Origin: Streptomyces sp. NBC_01465
Lineage (GTDB): Bacteria > Actinomycetota > Actinomycetes > Streptomycetales > Streptomycetaceae
Reading direction: 5' to 3'
Assembly: GCF_036227325.1 (NCBI RefSeq)
Contig: NZ_CP109467.1
Location: 8,618,001 to 8,682,000 of the forward strand
DNA length: 64,000 nt
The position numbers were made by a program, and so were the translations under genes. Below are positions 26,582 through 35,721 of this stretch, in pieces. A model generated the notes under the pieces. It ran no database searches and was not told the DNA's origin. It saw nothing but the letters and a program-made list of their open reading frames with translations. Every line of letters starts with the position of its first letter. Position 1 is the stretch's first letter.

Positions 26582-28201
26582 ATGCAACCTTCCAGTGTTC
26601 TGGCGTGTCCACGTAGTGTGCTGACGATACGCAGAACATGGAGGACAGCGGCGGCCGCCGCTGTCGCGACCGCCGCTATGGCGCTCGCAACGCCGGCCGC
26701 GCACGCCGCCGGAACGACGCTCGTCCTGAACTCCCAGGAGAACTACTACCTCCCCACCGCGGGCGAGGGCCCGAGCCTGGGCCTCGGCATCACCGCCTCG
26801 GGCGGGGACGCCCATGACGTCTCGATCGCGGTCGACGCGTCGTCCCTCGCCGGGAAGGCGACGATGGTGGTCACGGGGGACTGCGTGAGCACCGGCACCC
26901 TGAAGGTGAGGTGCGACGTGGGCCCGCTGTCGGGCGGGGAGTCGATCGACCCGTTCTTCCTCAAGCCCACCGCGGCCGCGAAGGCGGGCGACACCGGTGC
27001 CATCACCTACTCCGCCACCGCTTCCGACGCAGCCACCGTGACGGGGAAGACGGATGTCCTGGTGGGCGGGCCGAAGCTTGCCGCCCGGCCCTACCCGGCG
27101 CTGACGGGCATCGCGCCCGGCGCCGTCTTCGAGCGCACCCCGGCCTTCGTCAATGCCGGCGCAGCCCCCGCGGACAAGGGCGTCATGCTGCTGGTGCAGG
27201 ACTCAGACGGCGTCTCTCTGGCCCGTGACCACTCCAACTGTCACTACTCGGCCCGGCCCGACGTCGGCGCCTGGTGCCGGTTCGACACCAAGATTGCGCC
27301 CGGTGCGGCCTACGAGACAGACGTGCCGCTGCGCTACACCGCCACCAAGGACACGATGTACGGCTACAACACCTACATTGCGTGGCCGGTCGGCGGCACG
27401 GCGCCCGACTCCTTCGACCCGTCGGAGTTCCCCGAGACCGGCACCGGCACGCCTCTCGGTCTGGAGTCCGTCGCCTCCGGCTCCGGATTCACCGGCCCTG
27501 GCTACGGCACCTTTGCCACCGCCCAGCACGCTGACTTCCAGGCGCTCGGTGACACGGTCGAGGGCAAGGTCGGCGAGACGGTGAGTATCACCGTGGGCGT
27601 GCGGAACAACGGGCCGGGCCGGATGGGCTTCCAGTGGACGGACGCCGACAACTCCGGCACGTTCGTGGTGACCCCGCCCGCCGGCACCACCATCACCGGA
27701 GCCCCCGGCCCCGGCGAGCAGGGCGACCCCGGGCCGCGGTGGAACTGCACACCGGGCAAGGCCGGCGCGAAGAAGTACACCTGCGACATCGGCAGCACGG
27801 ACTTCCGGCCGGGCGACTCCGTGTCCCAGGAGTTCACGGTGCGGATCGACCGGGTCGTCCCTGGCGCACAGGGCAGCGTGCGGGCGGTGCAGAACCCCAA
27901 GTACCCCAATCGTGACGACGACGCGGCGAACGACACCACGGCGATTGCGGTGAAGGCCACCGGCTCGGCGACGTCCAACTCGTCGCCCAGCGCCTCCGCG
28001 TCCTCATCGGCCACGGCCACCGCGAGCCCGTCCGGCTCCGGGGCGGGAACCAGCAGCGGGACGACAACTGGTGGCGGGCTCGCCGCCACGGGCACGGACG
28101 GAGTCCTGCTGCGGGCGGGCACCGCCGTCCTGGTGGTGGCGGCGGGCGGCGCGCTGGTGTTCCTGGCTGTGCGAAGGTCGCGGTCGCAGGGCGTCCGCTG
28201 A
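26582..28201 (+). CDS. Secreted surface protein with LAXTG sorting signal
   Basis: A protein of about 539 residues. A signal peptide (TAAAAAVATAAMALATPAAH) is followed by Ig-like/DUF11-type beta domains (GKVGETVSITVGVRNNGPG and DSVSQEFTVRIDRVVPG), a Ser/Thr/Gly-rich stalk and the C-terminal LAATG, hydrophobic helix and RRSRSQ tail. LAXTG is the motif used by class E sortases of Streptomyces, so the protein is probably anchored to peptidoglycan. The start is uncertain: ATG 26567, ATG 26582 or GTG 26618; the last would put the positive charges next to the start. A 16-bp terminator follows. Confidence 0.85.
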   Translation: MQPSSVLACPRSVLTIRRTWRTAAAAAVATAAMALATPAAHAAGTTLVLNSQENYYLPTAGEGPSLGLGITASGGDAHDVSIAVDASSLAGKATMVVTGDCVSTGTLKVRCDVGPLSGGESIDPFFLKPTAAAKAGDTGAITYSATASDAATVTGKTDVLVGGPKLAARPYPALTGIAPGAVFERTPAFVNAGAAPADKGVMLLVQDSDGVSLARDHSNCHYSARPDVGAWCRFDTKIAPGAAYETDVPLRYTATKDTMYGYNTYIAWPVGGTAPDSFDPSEFPETGTGTPLGLESVASGSGFTGPGYGTFATAQHADFQALGDTVEGKVGETVSITVGVRNNGPGRMGFQWTDADNSGTFVVTPPAGTTITGAPGPGEQGDPGPRWNCTPGKAGAKKYTCDIGSTDFRPGDSVSQEFTVRIDRVVPGAQGSVRAVQNPKYPNRDDDAANDTTAIAVKATGSATSNSSPSASASSSATATASPSGSGAGTSSGTTTGGGLAATGTDGVLLRAGTAVLVVAAGGALVFLAVRRSRSQGVR

Positions 28202-28274
28202 CGTGGGCGCCCCGGCGCGGCAGGGCGTCAGCCCCGCACACTGAGACGCGGGCAGAAGAGTGGGACTGCCCACA

Positions 28275-28312
28275 GTTCTTCGGGACGTCGGCGCAGCGAC
28301 GTCCCGAAGAAC
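28275..28312. terminator. Strong bidirectional terminator hairpin
   Basis: Perfect 16-bp arms (28275-28290 and 28297-28312) with a 6-nt loop lie between the convergent surface-protein gene and the small membrane-protein gene. Confidence 0.85.
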
Positions 28313-28358
28313 GCCGCCTGCTCCCGATCGGATCACGTAGGCCCCCCGTGCGTCGCCC

Positions 28359-28814
28359 TCAGACGGTCGACCCGGACATCCGTACGTGCGCAACACCGCT
28401 TTCCTCGTAGGTGAGTTGGACAGCCACCGAGTCTGCGAGCCGGTGGCCGTCCTGATCCGTGAACGGGACAGGGTCCTGCTTCGGGTCCGCGCACGCGTCG
28501 GCGTGACCGCAGAAGCCCCGGGAGAGCTCTGTGCCGGGATACGAGGTGCGCAGCCATGCCTCCGCCTCCTCCTTCTGCGCCCGAAAGTCCAGCTCGTACG
28601 AGATGCTCATCCACTGACCCGTGGTGCACTTTCGGTCGCGTGCCCCTGCGGGCAGTTCGGCGGCCCGGAAGAACCGAGCTGCCTCGTCGCACGACACGCC
28701 GAGGGTGCCGTTGAAGGCCGACATCACTTGGAAGGCGAACCAGCCGCCGAGTGCCAATACTGCTGCCACCGATGTGATCGCGAGCCAGATGGCGATGCGC
28801 TGACCTCGTGGCAT
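28359..28814 (-). CDS. Small membrane-anchored hypothetical protein
   Basis: A 151-residue protein. One N-terminal membrane helix (IAIWLAITSVAAVLALGGWF) anchors an extracytoplasmic domain with four Cys residues (SCDEAARFF, RKCTTGQW, FCGHADACA). I do not recognise the family. ATG 28814 is preferred to an upstream TTG at 28826 because AAGG lies at a normal distance. The downstream side is closed by the bidirectional hairpin. Confidence 0.7.
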   Translation of the reverse strand: MPRGQRIAIWLAITSVAAVLALGGWFAFQVMSAFNGTLGVSCDEAARFFRAAELPAGARDRKCTTGQWMSISYELDFRAQKEEAEAWLRTSYPGTELSRGFCGHADACADPKQDPVPFTDQDGHRLADSVAVQLTYEESGVAHVRMSGSTV

Positions 28815-28840
28815 GGGCCAGAACAACCTTCCAGCGGTGC

Positions 28841-29056
28841 CTATTTGAATACGTTCAACGACGCGCCTCTGTGGCCCGTGGTTCCGCTTTGGAGTGGGAC
28901 GACCCCCAGTACTGGACCGTCACGGAGGTCGCCGACGTCCACGAGGTGTCCGACGGCATCGTCACCCGCGAGCGGGTCCACCGGCCCCAACTGCCGCTGC
29001 TCGGGATCGCCGTAGGAGACGTTGAGCGGGAAGTTCTCCGGGTTCACCGGCACCAC
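28841..29056 (-). CDS. Small hypothetical protein (doubtful)
   Basis: A 71-codon frame with a GTG start (VVPVNPENFPLNVSYGDPEQ). It has plausible codon bias but no recognised domain. It may be a small gene or a remnant. The plus-strand frame over the same bases is less convincing. Confidence 0.3.
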   Translation of the reverse strand: MVPVNPENFPLNVSYGDPEQRQLGPVDPLAGDDAVGHLVDVGDLRDGPVLGVVPLQSGTTGHRGASLNVFK

Positions 29057-29074
29057 TCTCTGTGCCGCCCCGCT

Positions 29075-29647
29075 TCAGATGTGGGAAGTGAGGCCGGTGG
29101 CAGGGTCGTGGGAGATCAGCGTCGGCAGCCCCAGGTCATACCGGACGACCTCGGCGGTCAGCAGCGCCGGTCGTTGACTGGCTGTCGCAACCTCGACCAG
29201 GAACCGCAGCACGGCAGCCACCCCCGCCCCGTCACGCACGTCCTCGGGCCAGACGGAGAACTCGATCTCCTCCTCGTCACAGGGCAGGGCGAAGAACCAC
29301 ACGGTGCCAAAGCGGGCCCGGAAGGCGAAACTCGTCCCCTGGCCCTCCGGCTCGTCCGCCCAGACGCGGAAGAGGTCGGAAACGCCCGGCCGTACGGGAT
29401 CGAGCTGAGGGTACGGGTGCTCCACCTCACTCTCGTCGGACACGACAAGCAGGTGCTCGAGGACCGCGATCCACTCCACCCGGGTCACGTCGAGGACCCG
29501 GATGTCCCTCAGACTGCCGTCGAGATAAAAGACCTCGCACATCCACGGCTCGGGCAGGCATCGCGTGCGAGCACCGTACTCACCGGCGTGGACATCCTCA
29601 TGCGACAACTCGACCCGCCTCCTCGCGACGGCCCCTGGGCTGGTCAT
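29075..29647 (-). CDS. Hypothetical protein
   Basis: A 190-residue acidic soluble protein of unknown function. It has strands such as MCEVFYLDGSLRDIRVLDVT and GTVWFFALPCDEEEIEFSVW, and a Trp-rich centre (FRVWADEPEGQG). Its ATG lies within the 3' end of the urea transporter gene; in an alternative frame of that gene the stop would overlap this ATG by four bases, which suggests original coupling. No paralogue is in the window. Confidence 0.65.
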   Translation of the reverse strand: MTSPGAVARRRVELSHEDVHAGEYGARTRCLPEPWMCEVFYLDGSLRDIRVLDVTRVEWIAVLEHLLVVSDESEVEHPYPQLDPVRPGVSDLFRVWADEPEGQGTSFAFRARFGTVWFFALPCDEEEIEFSVWPEDVRDGAGVAAVLRFLVEVATASQRPALLTAEVVRYDLGLPTLISHDPATGLTSHI

Positions 29648-30605
29648 GTGACAGTGCGAGGCGGGGGGACCCGTTCGGTGAGCCAGTCGCGGGGGTTGGC
29701 CGGGACAGGGCCGGAAACGAGCGGGCCGCGCCCAGGAACACGAGCGTTGTCACCACGAACGGCCAGGTGAAGACGGTCGTACCGAACACGGGCGCGAGCG
29801 CGGTCGCAGCCACCGCCCCCACCAGCGCGTAGGCCAACGTGCGCCCGCCGAACGGCAGGAACACCCCGCACAGGGCGACGGACACGAGCACGGCGTTGTA
29901 CCCGCCCGTCCCGTCATGGACCGCCGCGCCCAGGCCCCACGCCACCGCCATGCCGACCGCGTTGCCCAGACACGCGACCCCGGCCACCCGCAGCCCCGCC
30001 ACCGCCAGCCCGGCCAGCACGAACGCGCCCGCGTACCAGTGCGGCAGCAGGAAGATCTGCCCGAACCCGGCGAGGAACCCGCGCCCAAGACCGCCGAGGC
30101 CCGGAGCACCCGCGGTGTACCCGGCACCGGAACCGTGCGGCCGGATCAGCGCGACCATCGTCACCACGGCGCAGAACGGCGACGTCAGCGCGGGCAGCCC
30201 GCACGCCCCGAGCACCCGCCCGGCCGCGGCTGTCGCCACGGTCACCACGGCACACGCGAGCAGTGCCACGAGCACCGTCGACACCCGGGCCGGACCGAGC
30301 AGGGCCGCACACCCCACGCCCACCAGGCAGGAGTTGAAACCCTCCAGGCCCTGGGCCAGCCGCTCGCGTTCCACCCCGAGCACCCGGGCGAGACCGGTGC
30401 CGAGGGCCGCGCCCCCGACCCCGTACACCCCGGACCCCCACCCGCCGGTGAACAGGGCACACGCGAACAGCACCCCGGTGAGCGCGCGGGACACGAAGGT
30501 CACCTGCCCGATCCCGCGCAGCACGCGCACCCCGAACTGCCTGCAATCGACGCCCCATTGATGCCCGTTTCCTGCTGTTACGGACACGTCGACGACCTGC
30601 GCCAC
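29598..30605 (-). CDS. Urea transporter (UT family), possibly frameshifted at the 3' end
   Basis: A 335-residue polytopic protein of the UT family: two homologous halves with LERxxF-like EGFNSCLVGVG and GYNAVLVSVALCGVF (the conserved N-x-x-L pore motifs), TSPFCAVV and FTWPFVVTT. About ten membrane helices are evident. It forms a urea channel in the plasma membrane. GTG 30605 follows a GGGGGTGGG. The last 30 residues look wrong; one extra base in a G5 tract near 29689 would give an ending WLTERVPPPRTVT that stops exactly at the next start. Upstream, 30606-30885 holds nothing recognisable. Confidence 0.85.
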   Translation of the reverse strand: MAQVVDVSVTAGNGHQWGVDCRQFGVRVLRGIGQVTFVSRALTGVLFACALFTGGWGSGVYGVGGAALGTGLARVLGVERERLAQGLEGFNSCLVGVGCAALLGPARVSTVLVALLACAVVTVATAAAGRVLGACGLPALTSPFCAVVTMVALIRPHGSGAGYTAGAPGLGGLGRGFLAGFGQIFLLPHWYAGAFVLAGLAVAGLRVAGVACLGNAVGMAVAWGLGAAVHDGTGGYNAVLVSVALCGVFLPFGGRTLAYALVGAVAATALAPVFGTTVFTWPFVVTTLVFLGAARSFPALSRPTPATGSPNGSPRLALSHDQPRGRREEAGRVVA

Positions 30606-30885
30606 ACCCCACCCCCCGTTACGGTCATGTTTCGCAACTGGGCAAGAGTAGCCCCTGGTTTGCGGGGCAACGCGCGACCGGCTCCGGCCGGCAGGCATGC
30701 ATTCGGGAGCGGTAGAAAGTCCGCGCCCGACGGCGAGCACCTGCGCACAGGTTGGCGGTGTTGTTGAGGAGGGGGCGCTGGTGCAGGCCGGGACAACAGC
30801 GTGACGGACCGGGCTGCGGGCGGCCGTGCGTACGACTGACGGGTCGGTGACCCCGATACTCCGGTGCCTGCGGCAGTCGGGGTGG

Positions 30886-31980
30886 TCAGCGGAGGGTGCG
30901 GACAAAAATATCCGCTTTGCCGTTGGTGTCTTCGGGGACGAGGTCCTCGGCTGTGGACTGGAAGATCACCTGGCGCCCGCCGGCGCTGACCGTGTCGATC
31001 CCGGCCGTGGCGGGGCGGTCGGTGACGGTCTCGTCGGTGCCCGTCTCCAGGTCGCGCAGTGTGAGCGGTGCCGGCCCGGTCGTACCGGAGGGGGTGTGCA
31101 GAAGGTAGCGGCCGGTGGGGTCGATGGCGATGCCCTTGGCCCCGGGTACCTGCAGGGCTGTGCCGGAGGCGACGTCGTAGACGTAGGTGTCGGGGCCCGA
31201 GAGGTACACGACCTTGCTGCCGTCGTCACTGAGCTGGACGAGCTCGGCCGCCTTGCCGGGACCCTCGATCGGGTAGACGACGGTGTTGTCTGCCCAGTCC
31301 CACAGGAGGATGTCCTGCTCGCCGCCGTCCTGGTAGGCGAGACGGGTCCCGTCGCCGCTGAGGGACGGCCGGATCGATGCGGTGTTGTGGATGATGTCCA
31401 CGGTCTGCAGCTCGCCGGTGTCCGGGCTGCGGACCTCGACGCGCTGATTCTGCTCCGGATACCTGAAGCTGACACCAAACGCCTGCTGGCGCTCGCTCGC
31501 GCCCATGGAAGCCTCGCAGCGGAGGAGCGAGCAGGTGTAGGAGGTTGACCATCCCAGGCTCAAATGGTTCTGATAGAGGGCCATATGGTCGAACCTGGGC
31601 CCCAGATAGGCAAGGACCTGCCCGTCGCTACTGAGCATGGGAGGCCCCACCGGCGACCCGTCGAACTGCCGGTTCTGTCCCGTCGCCAGATCGCGAACGA
31701 ACACCCGGTCGTTCCTGCCCGTGTTACCGGGGGTGAGGTTGTTCGCGTACGAGGAGAAGACGACGCGGTCGCCGGCTGGAGTGATCGACGCCTGGGCGGA
31801 ATCATCGTTGGCTTGAGTGCCGTCGGCCGCGACACTGACCCTCTCGACACCATCCGCGCCGTCGACGGGCCCGGCCCAGGCCGCTCCAGGCGTGACCGCC
31901 GTGATCACGCAGACCACGGCCGCTGCGCACAGAACGACCCGCCCACGTCTGGCTGTAACCCGGTTCGAAATCCGCTGCAT
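30886..31980 (-). CDS. Secreted TolB/WD40-like beta-propeller protein
   Basis: A 364-residue exported protein. ATG 31980 has GGGGGAG upstream; the signal peptide is VLCAAAVVCVITAVTPGAAW with cleavage near AWA-GP. The mature part has propeller repeats of the PD40/TolB type: ASITPAGDRVVFSSYANNL, MLSSDGQVLAYL, PSLSGDGTRLAYQDGG and LSDDGSKVVYLSG. The final ...PEDTNGKADIFVR is common in Streptomyces TolB-like proteins. The binding partner is unknown. Confidence 0.85.
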   Translation of the reverse strand: MQRISNRVTARRGRVVLCAAAVVCVITAVTPGAAWAGPVDGADGVERVSVAADGTQANDDSAQASITPAGDRVVFSSYANNLTPGNTGRNDRVFVRDLATGQNRQFDGSPVGPPMLSSDGQVLAYLGPRFDHMALYQNHLSLGWSTSYTCSLLRCEASMGASERQQAFGVSFRYPEQNQRVEVRSPDTGELQTVDIIHNTASIRPSLSGDGTRLAYQDGGEQDILLWDWADNTVVYPIEGPGKAAELVQLSDDGSKVVYLSGPDTYVYDVASGTALQVPGAKGIAIDPTGRYLLHTPSGTTGPAPLTLRDLETGTDETVTDRPATAGIDTVSAGGRQVIFQSTAEDLVPEDTNGKADIFVRTLR

Positions 31981-32169
31981 GTCTCCCCCAGACAACTTCC
32001 GCCTCAGTACCCCGTTCGGAGAACCATCGACATGCAAGCGTCACAGAGCGACGCGGTCAACGCGTAGATGCGCCAGATGACCTGTCGGGGAATATGGTTT
32101 CGGCCATCCGAGGACTGTTCCGTCACTCGGCTATCTCCCGTCACACCAAAGACAGTCAGCCCCTGCAAG

Positions 32170-33018
32170 TCAGAGGCGTGTCGCAGTCCGGACAAGGTCG
32201 GCGACGGCTCTGGACCGGCTGTGCGGTGACCAGGCGATCACGGTGGTGACTGCCGGCGCGTCCAGTACGGGCACGGCCGCGAGGTCACTGTGCAGTTGGC
32301 CTCGGCACGACTCCGGTGAGACCGCGCAAGCACGGCCGAGCGCAACGAGCTGCAACAACTGCGCCTGGTCGCGGACCTGCGGGCCGGGGCCGGGCGGATA
32401 GGTGCCGTCGGGGTCGGGCCAGCGCGGCAGGGGCAGGCCTGGCAGCTCGGCGATGTCGGCCATGCGCACATGGGCCCGGGCGGTGAGCGGATGTCCGGAC
32501 GGCAGGACCACGACCTGGCCCTCCGTGCCGAGCTCTTCTGCGTCGAACCCGGCCGTCGAGTCGAACGGCCGGTGCAGCAGCGCCACGTCGGCCCGGCCCT
32601 CGCGAAGGAGTTGCTGCTGCTCGGCCGGGCCGCACAGGATGACGTCGACGGGGACCGCGCCGGGTTCGGCGGCATACGCGTCGAGCAGTTTCGCCAGCAG
32701 TTCGCGGGACGCACTGGCCTTCGTGACCAGGACCAGGCCGGGGCCGCCGGTCACGGAAAGGGCGGCGCGGCGGGTCCGGCGCTCGGCGGCGTCGACCGCG
32801 TCGAGGGCCGCCCGGCCCTCGACCAAGAGCACCGAGCCGGCCTCGGTCAGCGTGACCGTGCGGCTGGTCCGGTCCAACAACGCTGCCCCGAGGCGGCGTT
32901 CGAGCTGCTGGATCGCCCGCGACAAGGGCGGCTGCGCGATCCCGAGCCGCTGCGCGGCACGCCCGAAGTGCAGCTCTTCAGCGACAGCGACGAAGTAGCG
33001 CAGTTCCCGGGTCTCCAT
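32170..33018 (-). CDS. LysR family transcriptional regulator
   Basis: A 282-residue LysR protein. The N-terminal helix-turn-helix is ELHFGRAAQRLGIAQPPLSR, followed by LERRLGAALLDRTSRTVTLT and the periplasmic-binding-like effector domain. It is divergent from a short-chain dehydrogenase gene, the probable target, with an inverted repeat ATACC-N5-GGTAT between them. Confidence 0.93.
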   Translation of the reverse strand: METRELRYFVAVAEELHFGRAAQRLGIAQPPLSRAIQQLERRLGAALLDRTSRTVTLTEAGSVLLVEGRAALDAVDAAERRTRRAALSVTGGPGLVLVTKASASRELLAKLLDAYAAEPGAVPVDVILCGPAEQQQLLREGRADVALLHRPFDSTAGFDAEELGTEGQVVVLPSGHPLTARAHVRMADIAELPGLPLPRWPDPDGTYPPGPGPQVRDQAQLLQLVALGRACAVSPESCRGQLHSDLAAVPVLDAPAVTTVIAWSPHSRSRAVADLVRTATRL

Positions 33019-33040
33019 CCCGCTACGGTACTCCGGATCA

Positions 33041-33055
33041 ATACCCTGACGGTAT
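33041..33055. promoter_or_regulatory. LysR-type operator
   Basis: ATACCCTGACGGTAT is an interrupted dyad (ATACC-N5-GGTAT) with the T-N11-A pattern, 23 bp upstream of lysR and 58 bp upstream of the dehydrogenase gene. Confidence 0.65.
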
Positions 33056-33113
33056 CGCCGCCCACTCGATCGGTCTTGGACCCCAGGCGGGGTCCAAGAG
33101 CAGCATGGCCCCT

Positions 33114-33845
33114 ATGAGCGAACAAACGATTGCGCTGGTCACCGGTGCGAACAAGGGAATTGGCTACGAGATCGCTGTGGGCCTGGGCGCCCTCGGCTGG
33201 AGCGTCGGCGTCGGCGCCCGAGACGATCGGCGCCGTGAGACAGCGGTGGAGCAACTGCGCGCGGCCGGCGTCGACGCGTTCGGCGTACCACTGGACGTGA
33301 CCGACGACGCGAGCGCAACCGCCGCCGCCGGGCTGATCGAGAAACGGGCGGGGCACCTCGACGTGCTCGTCAACAACGCCGCCATCGCCGGCAGGATGCC
33401 GCAGGAGCCCACCCGGGTCGATCCCGTCACCATCCGAACGGTCGTGGAGACCAACGTGATCGGCGTCATCCGCGTCACCAACGCGATGATGTCGCTGCTG
33501 CGCCGCTCTGCCTCACCACGGATCGTGAACATGTCCAGCAGTGTCGGCTCCCTCACCCGGCAGTCTGGAACCGCCGCTGAGCAGACGACGGGGCCGATAG
33601 CCGCGGCGTACGCACCGTCGAAGACGTTCCTGAACGCCGTCACCCTCCAGTACGCCCGGGAACTGAGCGGCACGAACATTTTGATCAACGCCGGCTGCCC
33701 CGGCTACGTCGCGACCGACCTCAACGGCTTCCACGGCGTGCGTACCCCCGAACAGGGCGCGGCGATCGCCATCAAACTCGCGACCCTGCCCGACGGCGGT
33801 CCGACCGGCGAGTTCTTCGAGGACGCCGGCGTAGTGCCCTGGTGA
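33114..33845 (+). CDS. Short-chain dehydrogenase/reductase
   Basis: A 243-residue classical SDR. The NADP motif is ALVTGANKGIGYEIA, NNAAIAG is the structural NNAG-type motif, catalytic Ser is in IVNMSSSVGSL, and Tyr/Lys are in AYAPSKTFLN (Y-x-x-x-K). The C-terminus GYVATDLNG closes the cofactor site. ATG 33114 fits family N-termini; ATG 33105 would add three residues. It reduces a small carbonyl compound under LysR control. Confidence 0.93.
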   Translation: MSEQTIALVTGANKGIGYEIAVGLGALGWSVGVGARDDRRRETAVEQLRAAGVDAFGVPLDVTDDASATAAAGLIEKRAGHLDVLVNNAAIAGRMPQEPTRVDPVTIRTVVETNVIGVIRVTNAMMSLLRRSASPRIVNMSSSVGSLTRQSGTAAEQTTGPIAAAYAPSKTFLNAVTLQYARELSGTNILINAGCPGYVATDLNGFHGVRTPEQGAAIAIKLATLPDGGPTGEFFEDAGVVPW

Positions 33846-33850
33846 AGCAC

Positions 33851-33873
33851 CCGGCGGCCCAAAGGGCCGCCGG
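33851..33873. terminator. Bidirectional terminator hairpin
   Basis: Perfect arms CCGGCGGCCC and GGGCCGCCGG separated by AAA lie 6 bp after the SDR stop and before the convergent HxlR stop. Confidence 0.75.
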
Positions 33874-33902
33874 CGACTCAGCAGTCGTCGAGACCGGCCT
33901 GC

Positions 33903-34313
33903 TCAAAGGTCATCGACCTCCTGGTCGTTGGCTTCGTTGGCGCGGTTGATCTCGGTCATATGCTCCTCCGCCCAGGTCCGCAGCCCCGCAAGCGCGACCT
34001 CCAACGACAGTCCGAGTCCGGTGAGTCGGTAGAAGACCCGCGGTGGCACGGTCGGTTCGACCCGCCGGGACACCAGCCCGTCGCGGGTCAGGCTGCGCAG
34101 GGTCACGGACAGCATCTTCTGCGAGACGCCGGGCATCCGGCGTCTCAGCTCCGCGAAGCGCACCTCGTCCGGTGCGGCATCGGCGAGCGTCTTGACGGCC
34201 ATGGACGTCCACTTCGTACCGATGCGGTCCAGCAACTGCCGCGTCGGGCAGCAGGGGTCGAAGAGATCACCGCGTGCCCCACGGCCTTTGGCCCGGGCTC
34301 CTGGGGTGGTCAC
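33903..34313 (-). CDS. HxlR family transcriptional regulator
   Basis: A 136-residue winged-helix protein: DPCCPTRQLLDRIGTKWTSM, FAELRRRMPGVSQKMLSVTL and LTRDGLVSRRVEPTVPPRV are the HxlR signature. Two adjacent Cys near the N-terminus could sense oxidants or electrophiles, as in HypR/QorR relatives; this is inference. GTG start. It is divergent from an alpha/beta hydrolase, with a palindrome between the genes. Confidence 0.9.
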   Translation of the reverse strand: MTTPGARAKGRGARGDLFDPCCPTRQLLDRIGTKWTSMAVKTLADAAPDEVRFAELRRRMPGVSQKMLSVTLRSLTRDGLVSRRVEPTVPPRVFYRLTGLGLSLEVALAGLRTWAEEHMTEINRANEANDQEVDDL

Positions 34314-34375
34314 CTGTGGCTCACCACCTTCCCTGAAAGTGCCGTCTAGGCATCGACCGAGCAGTTACCTATCGT

Positions 34376-34389
34376 TTGGTGGTCACCAA
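34376..34389. promoter_or_regulatory. Probable HxlR operator
   Basis: TTGGTG-GT-CACCAA is a perfect dyad, flanked by wider TTACC (34365) and GGTAA (34391) arms, in the 101-bp divergent region. Confidence 0.65.
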
Positions 34390-34414
34390 TGGTAACCAAC
34401 TCGGGGGAGCTGTC

Positions 34415-35296
34415 ATGCCCGCCACCGCCGCACATCAACTGCGTCGCATCGCGACGAACGGCGTCCAGCTCAACGTCGCCATCGCCGGGGAGGGGCCTGC
34501 AGTACTCCTGCTGCACGGCTTCCCGCACACCTGGCAACTCTGGAGCGGCATCATGGGGCAACTGGCCGGGCAGTACCGGGTCATCGCCCCGGACCTGCGA
34601 GGCTTCGGTGCCAGTACGCGAGCCGCCGAAGGTTACGACGCAGGTACCCTCGCCGCCGACGCCGAAGGGTTGCTCGACGCCCTCGGCGAGCCCTCCGCAG
34701 CGGTGGTCGGCATCGACGCGGGCACCGCCCCCGCCGTCCTGCTCGCGCTGCGCCGCCCCGGCCTCGTCCGGCGCCTGGTCGTGATGGAAGCACTGCTCGG
34801 CCGCCTGCCCGGAGCAGAACACACCGTCGCAACCGGCGCCCCGTGGTGGTTCGGATTCCACGCCGTCCCCGGCCTCGCCGAGACCGTCCTGGCCGGCAAT
34901 GAGGCCCCGTACATCGACTTCTTCCTCGACTCGGGAACGCTCGGGCGAGGAGTACCCGACGACATCCGCGCAGCCTTCGTCCACGCGTACACCGGGAGCG
35001 AGGCCCTGCGCTGCGCGTTCTCCTATTACCGGGCCCTGCCCACCAGCGCGCAGCAGCTCCAGGACGCCGCCGCGACGGCTCGACTGACCATGCCCACCAT
35101 GGCTATCGGCTCTCACCCCGTCGGCCCCGGGCTCGAACACCAACTTCGCCCCATTGCTGATGACCTGATCGGACATCACCTCCAGGACTGCGGCCACATC
35201 ATCCCCCTCGACCGCCCCGACGCATTGTTCGCGCTCCTTGAGCCCTTCCTCTGCGTCGATCTGCAGAAGCGAGCCGACGCGGCGCCGAACGCATGA
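34415..35296 (+). CDS. Alpha/beta hydrolase (epoxide hydrolase/haloalkane dehalogenase-like)
   Basis: A 293-residue alpha/beta hydrolase. The oxyanion motif is LLLHGFPHTWQLW, the nucleophile elbow is VVGIDAGTAPA (Asp nucleophile, as in epoxide hydrolases), and the C-terminal His is in DCGHIIPLDRPD. GGGGGAG precedes ATG 34415. It is divergent from HxlR and probably induced with it. The substrate is unknown. Confidence 0.88.
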   Translation: MPATAAHQLRRIATNGVQLNVAIAGEGPAVLLLHGFPHTWQLWSGIMGQLAGQYRVIAPDLRGFGASTRAAEGYDAGTLAADAEGLLDALGEPSAAVVGIDAGTAPAVLLALRRPGLVRRLVVMEALLGRLPGAEHTVATGAPWWFGFHAVPGLAETVLAGNEAPYIDFFLDSGTLGRGVPDDIRAAFVHAYTGSEALRCAFSYYRALPTSAQQLQDAAATARLTMPTMAIGSHPVGPGLEHQLRPIADDLIGHHLQDCGHIIPLDRPDALFALLEPFLCVDLQKRADAAPNA

Positions 35297-35343
35297 GCCC
35301 GCGGTCAGGCTCATGGAACGAGGCGATGGCACTTTGGTCGGAC

Positions 35344-35692
35344 TCAGCCTGCCGAAGGTGCCGTGGATCGCCCCTGCAGGATCCCTTCGATGCCCTCCAG
35401 GAACGTCTCGGTGATCAGCCAGGGATCGGAGAGGCATCCTGCGGCCATGGCTCCGTCCCGGAGCATGACGAAGTGCCGTCCCGCCGCTTCGGCGGGCGCG
35501 TCTCCGACCTGTGCCAGCAGGTCCGTGACCGTGTCGAGGAATCACTGCCGGTGCGTGAGTACGGCCTGGTGGATCGGGTGCGCCGCATCGGGATACTCGG
35601 CCGCGGCGTTGAGGAAGGCGCAGCCGCGGAAAGCCCTCCGACCTGATGCCCTCAGCGATGGCGCGGCCGACCGCGCGCACCTTGTCGCCCGG
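35344..35692 (-). pseudogene. TetR-family regulator remnant with frameshift and stop
   Basis: Reading leftward, VRAVGRAIAEGIRSEGF is followed, after a one-base shift in the TTTCC run, by RGCAFLNAAAEYPDAAHPIH, then an in-frame TGA, then FLDTVTDLLAQVGD, RHFVMLRDGAMAAGC and ETFLEGIEGILQ. This is the ligand-binding half of a TetR protein. The DNA-binding N-terminus is gone; the next bases belong to an MmyB remnant on the other strand. Confidence 0.75.
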
Positions 35693-35721
35693 GCTCCGCC
35701 GCTCTCCTGTGCGGCCGAGCC

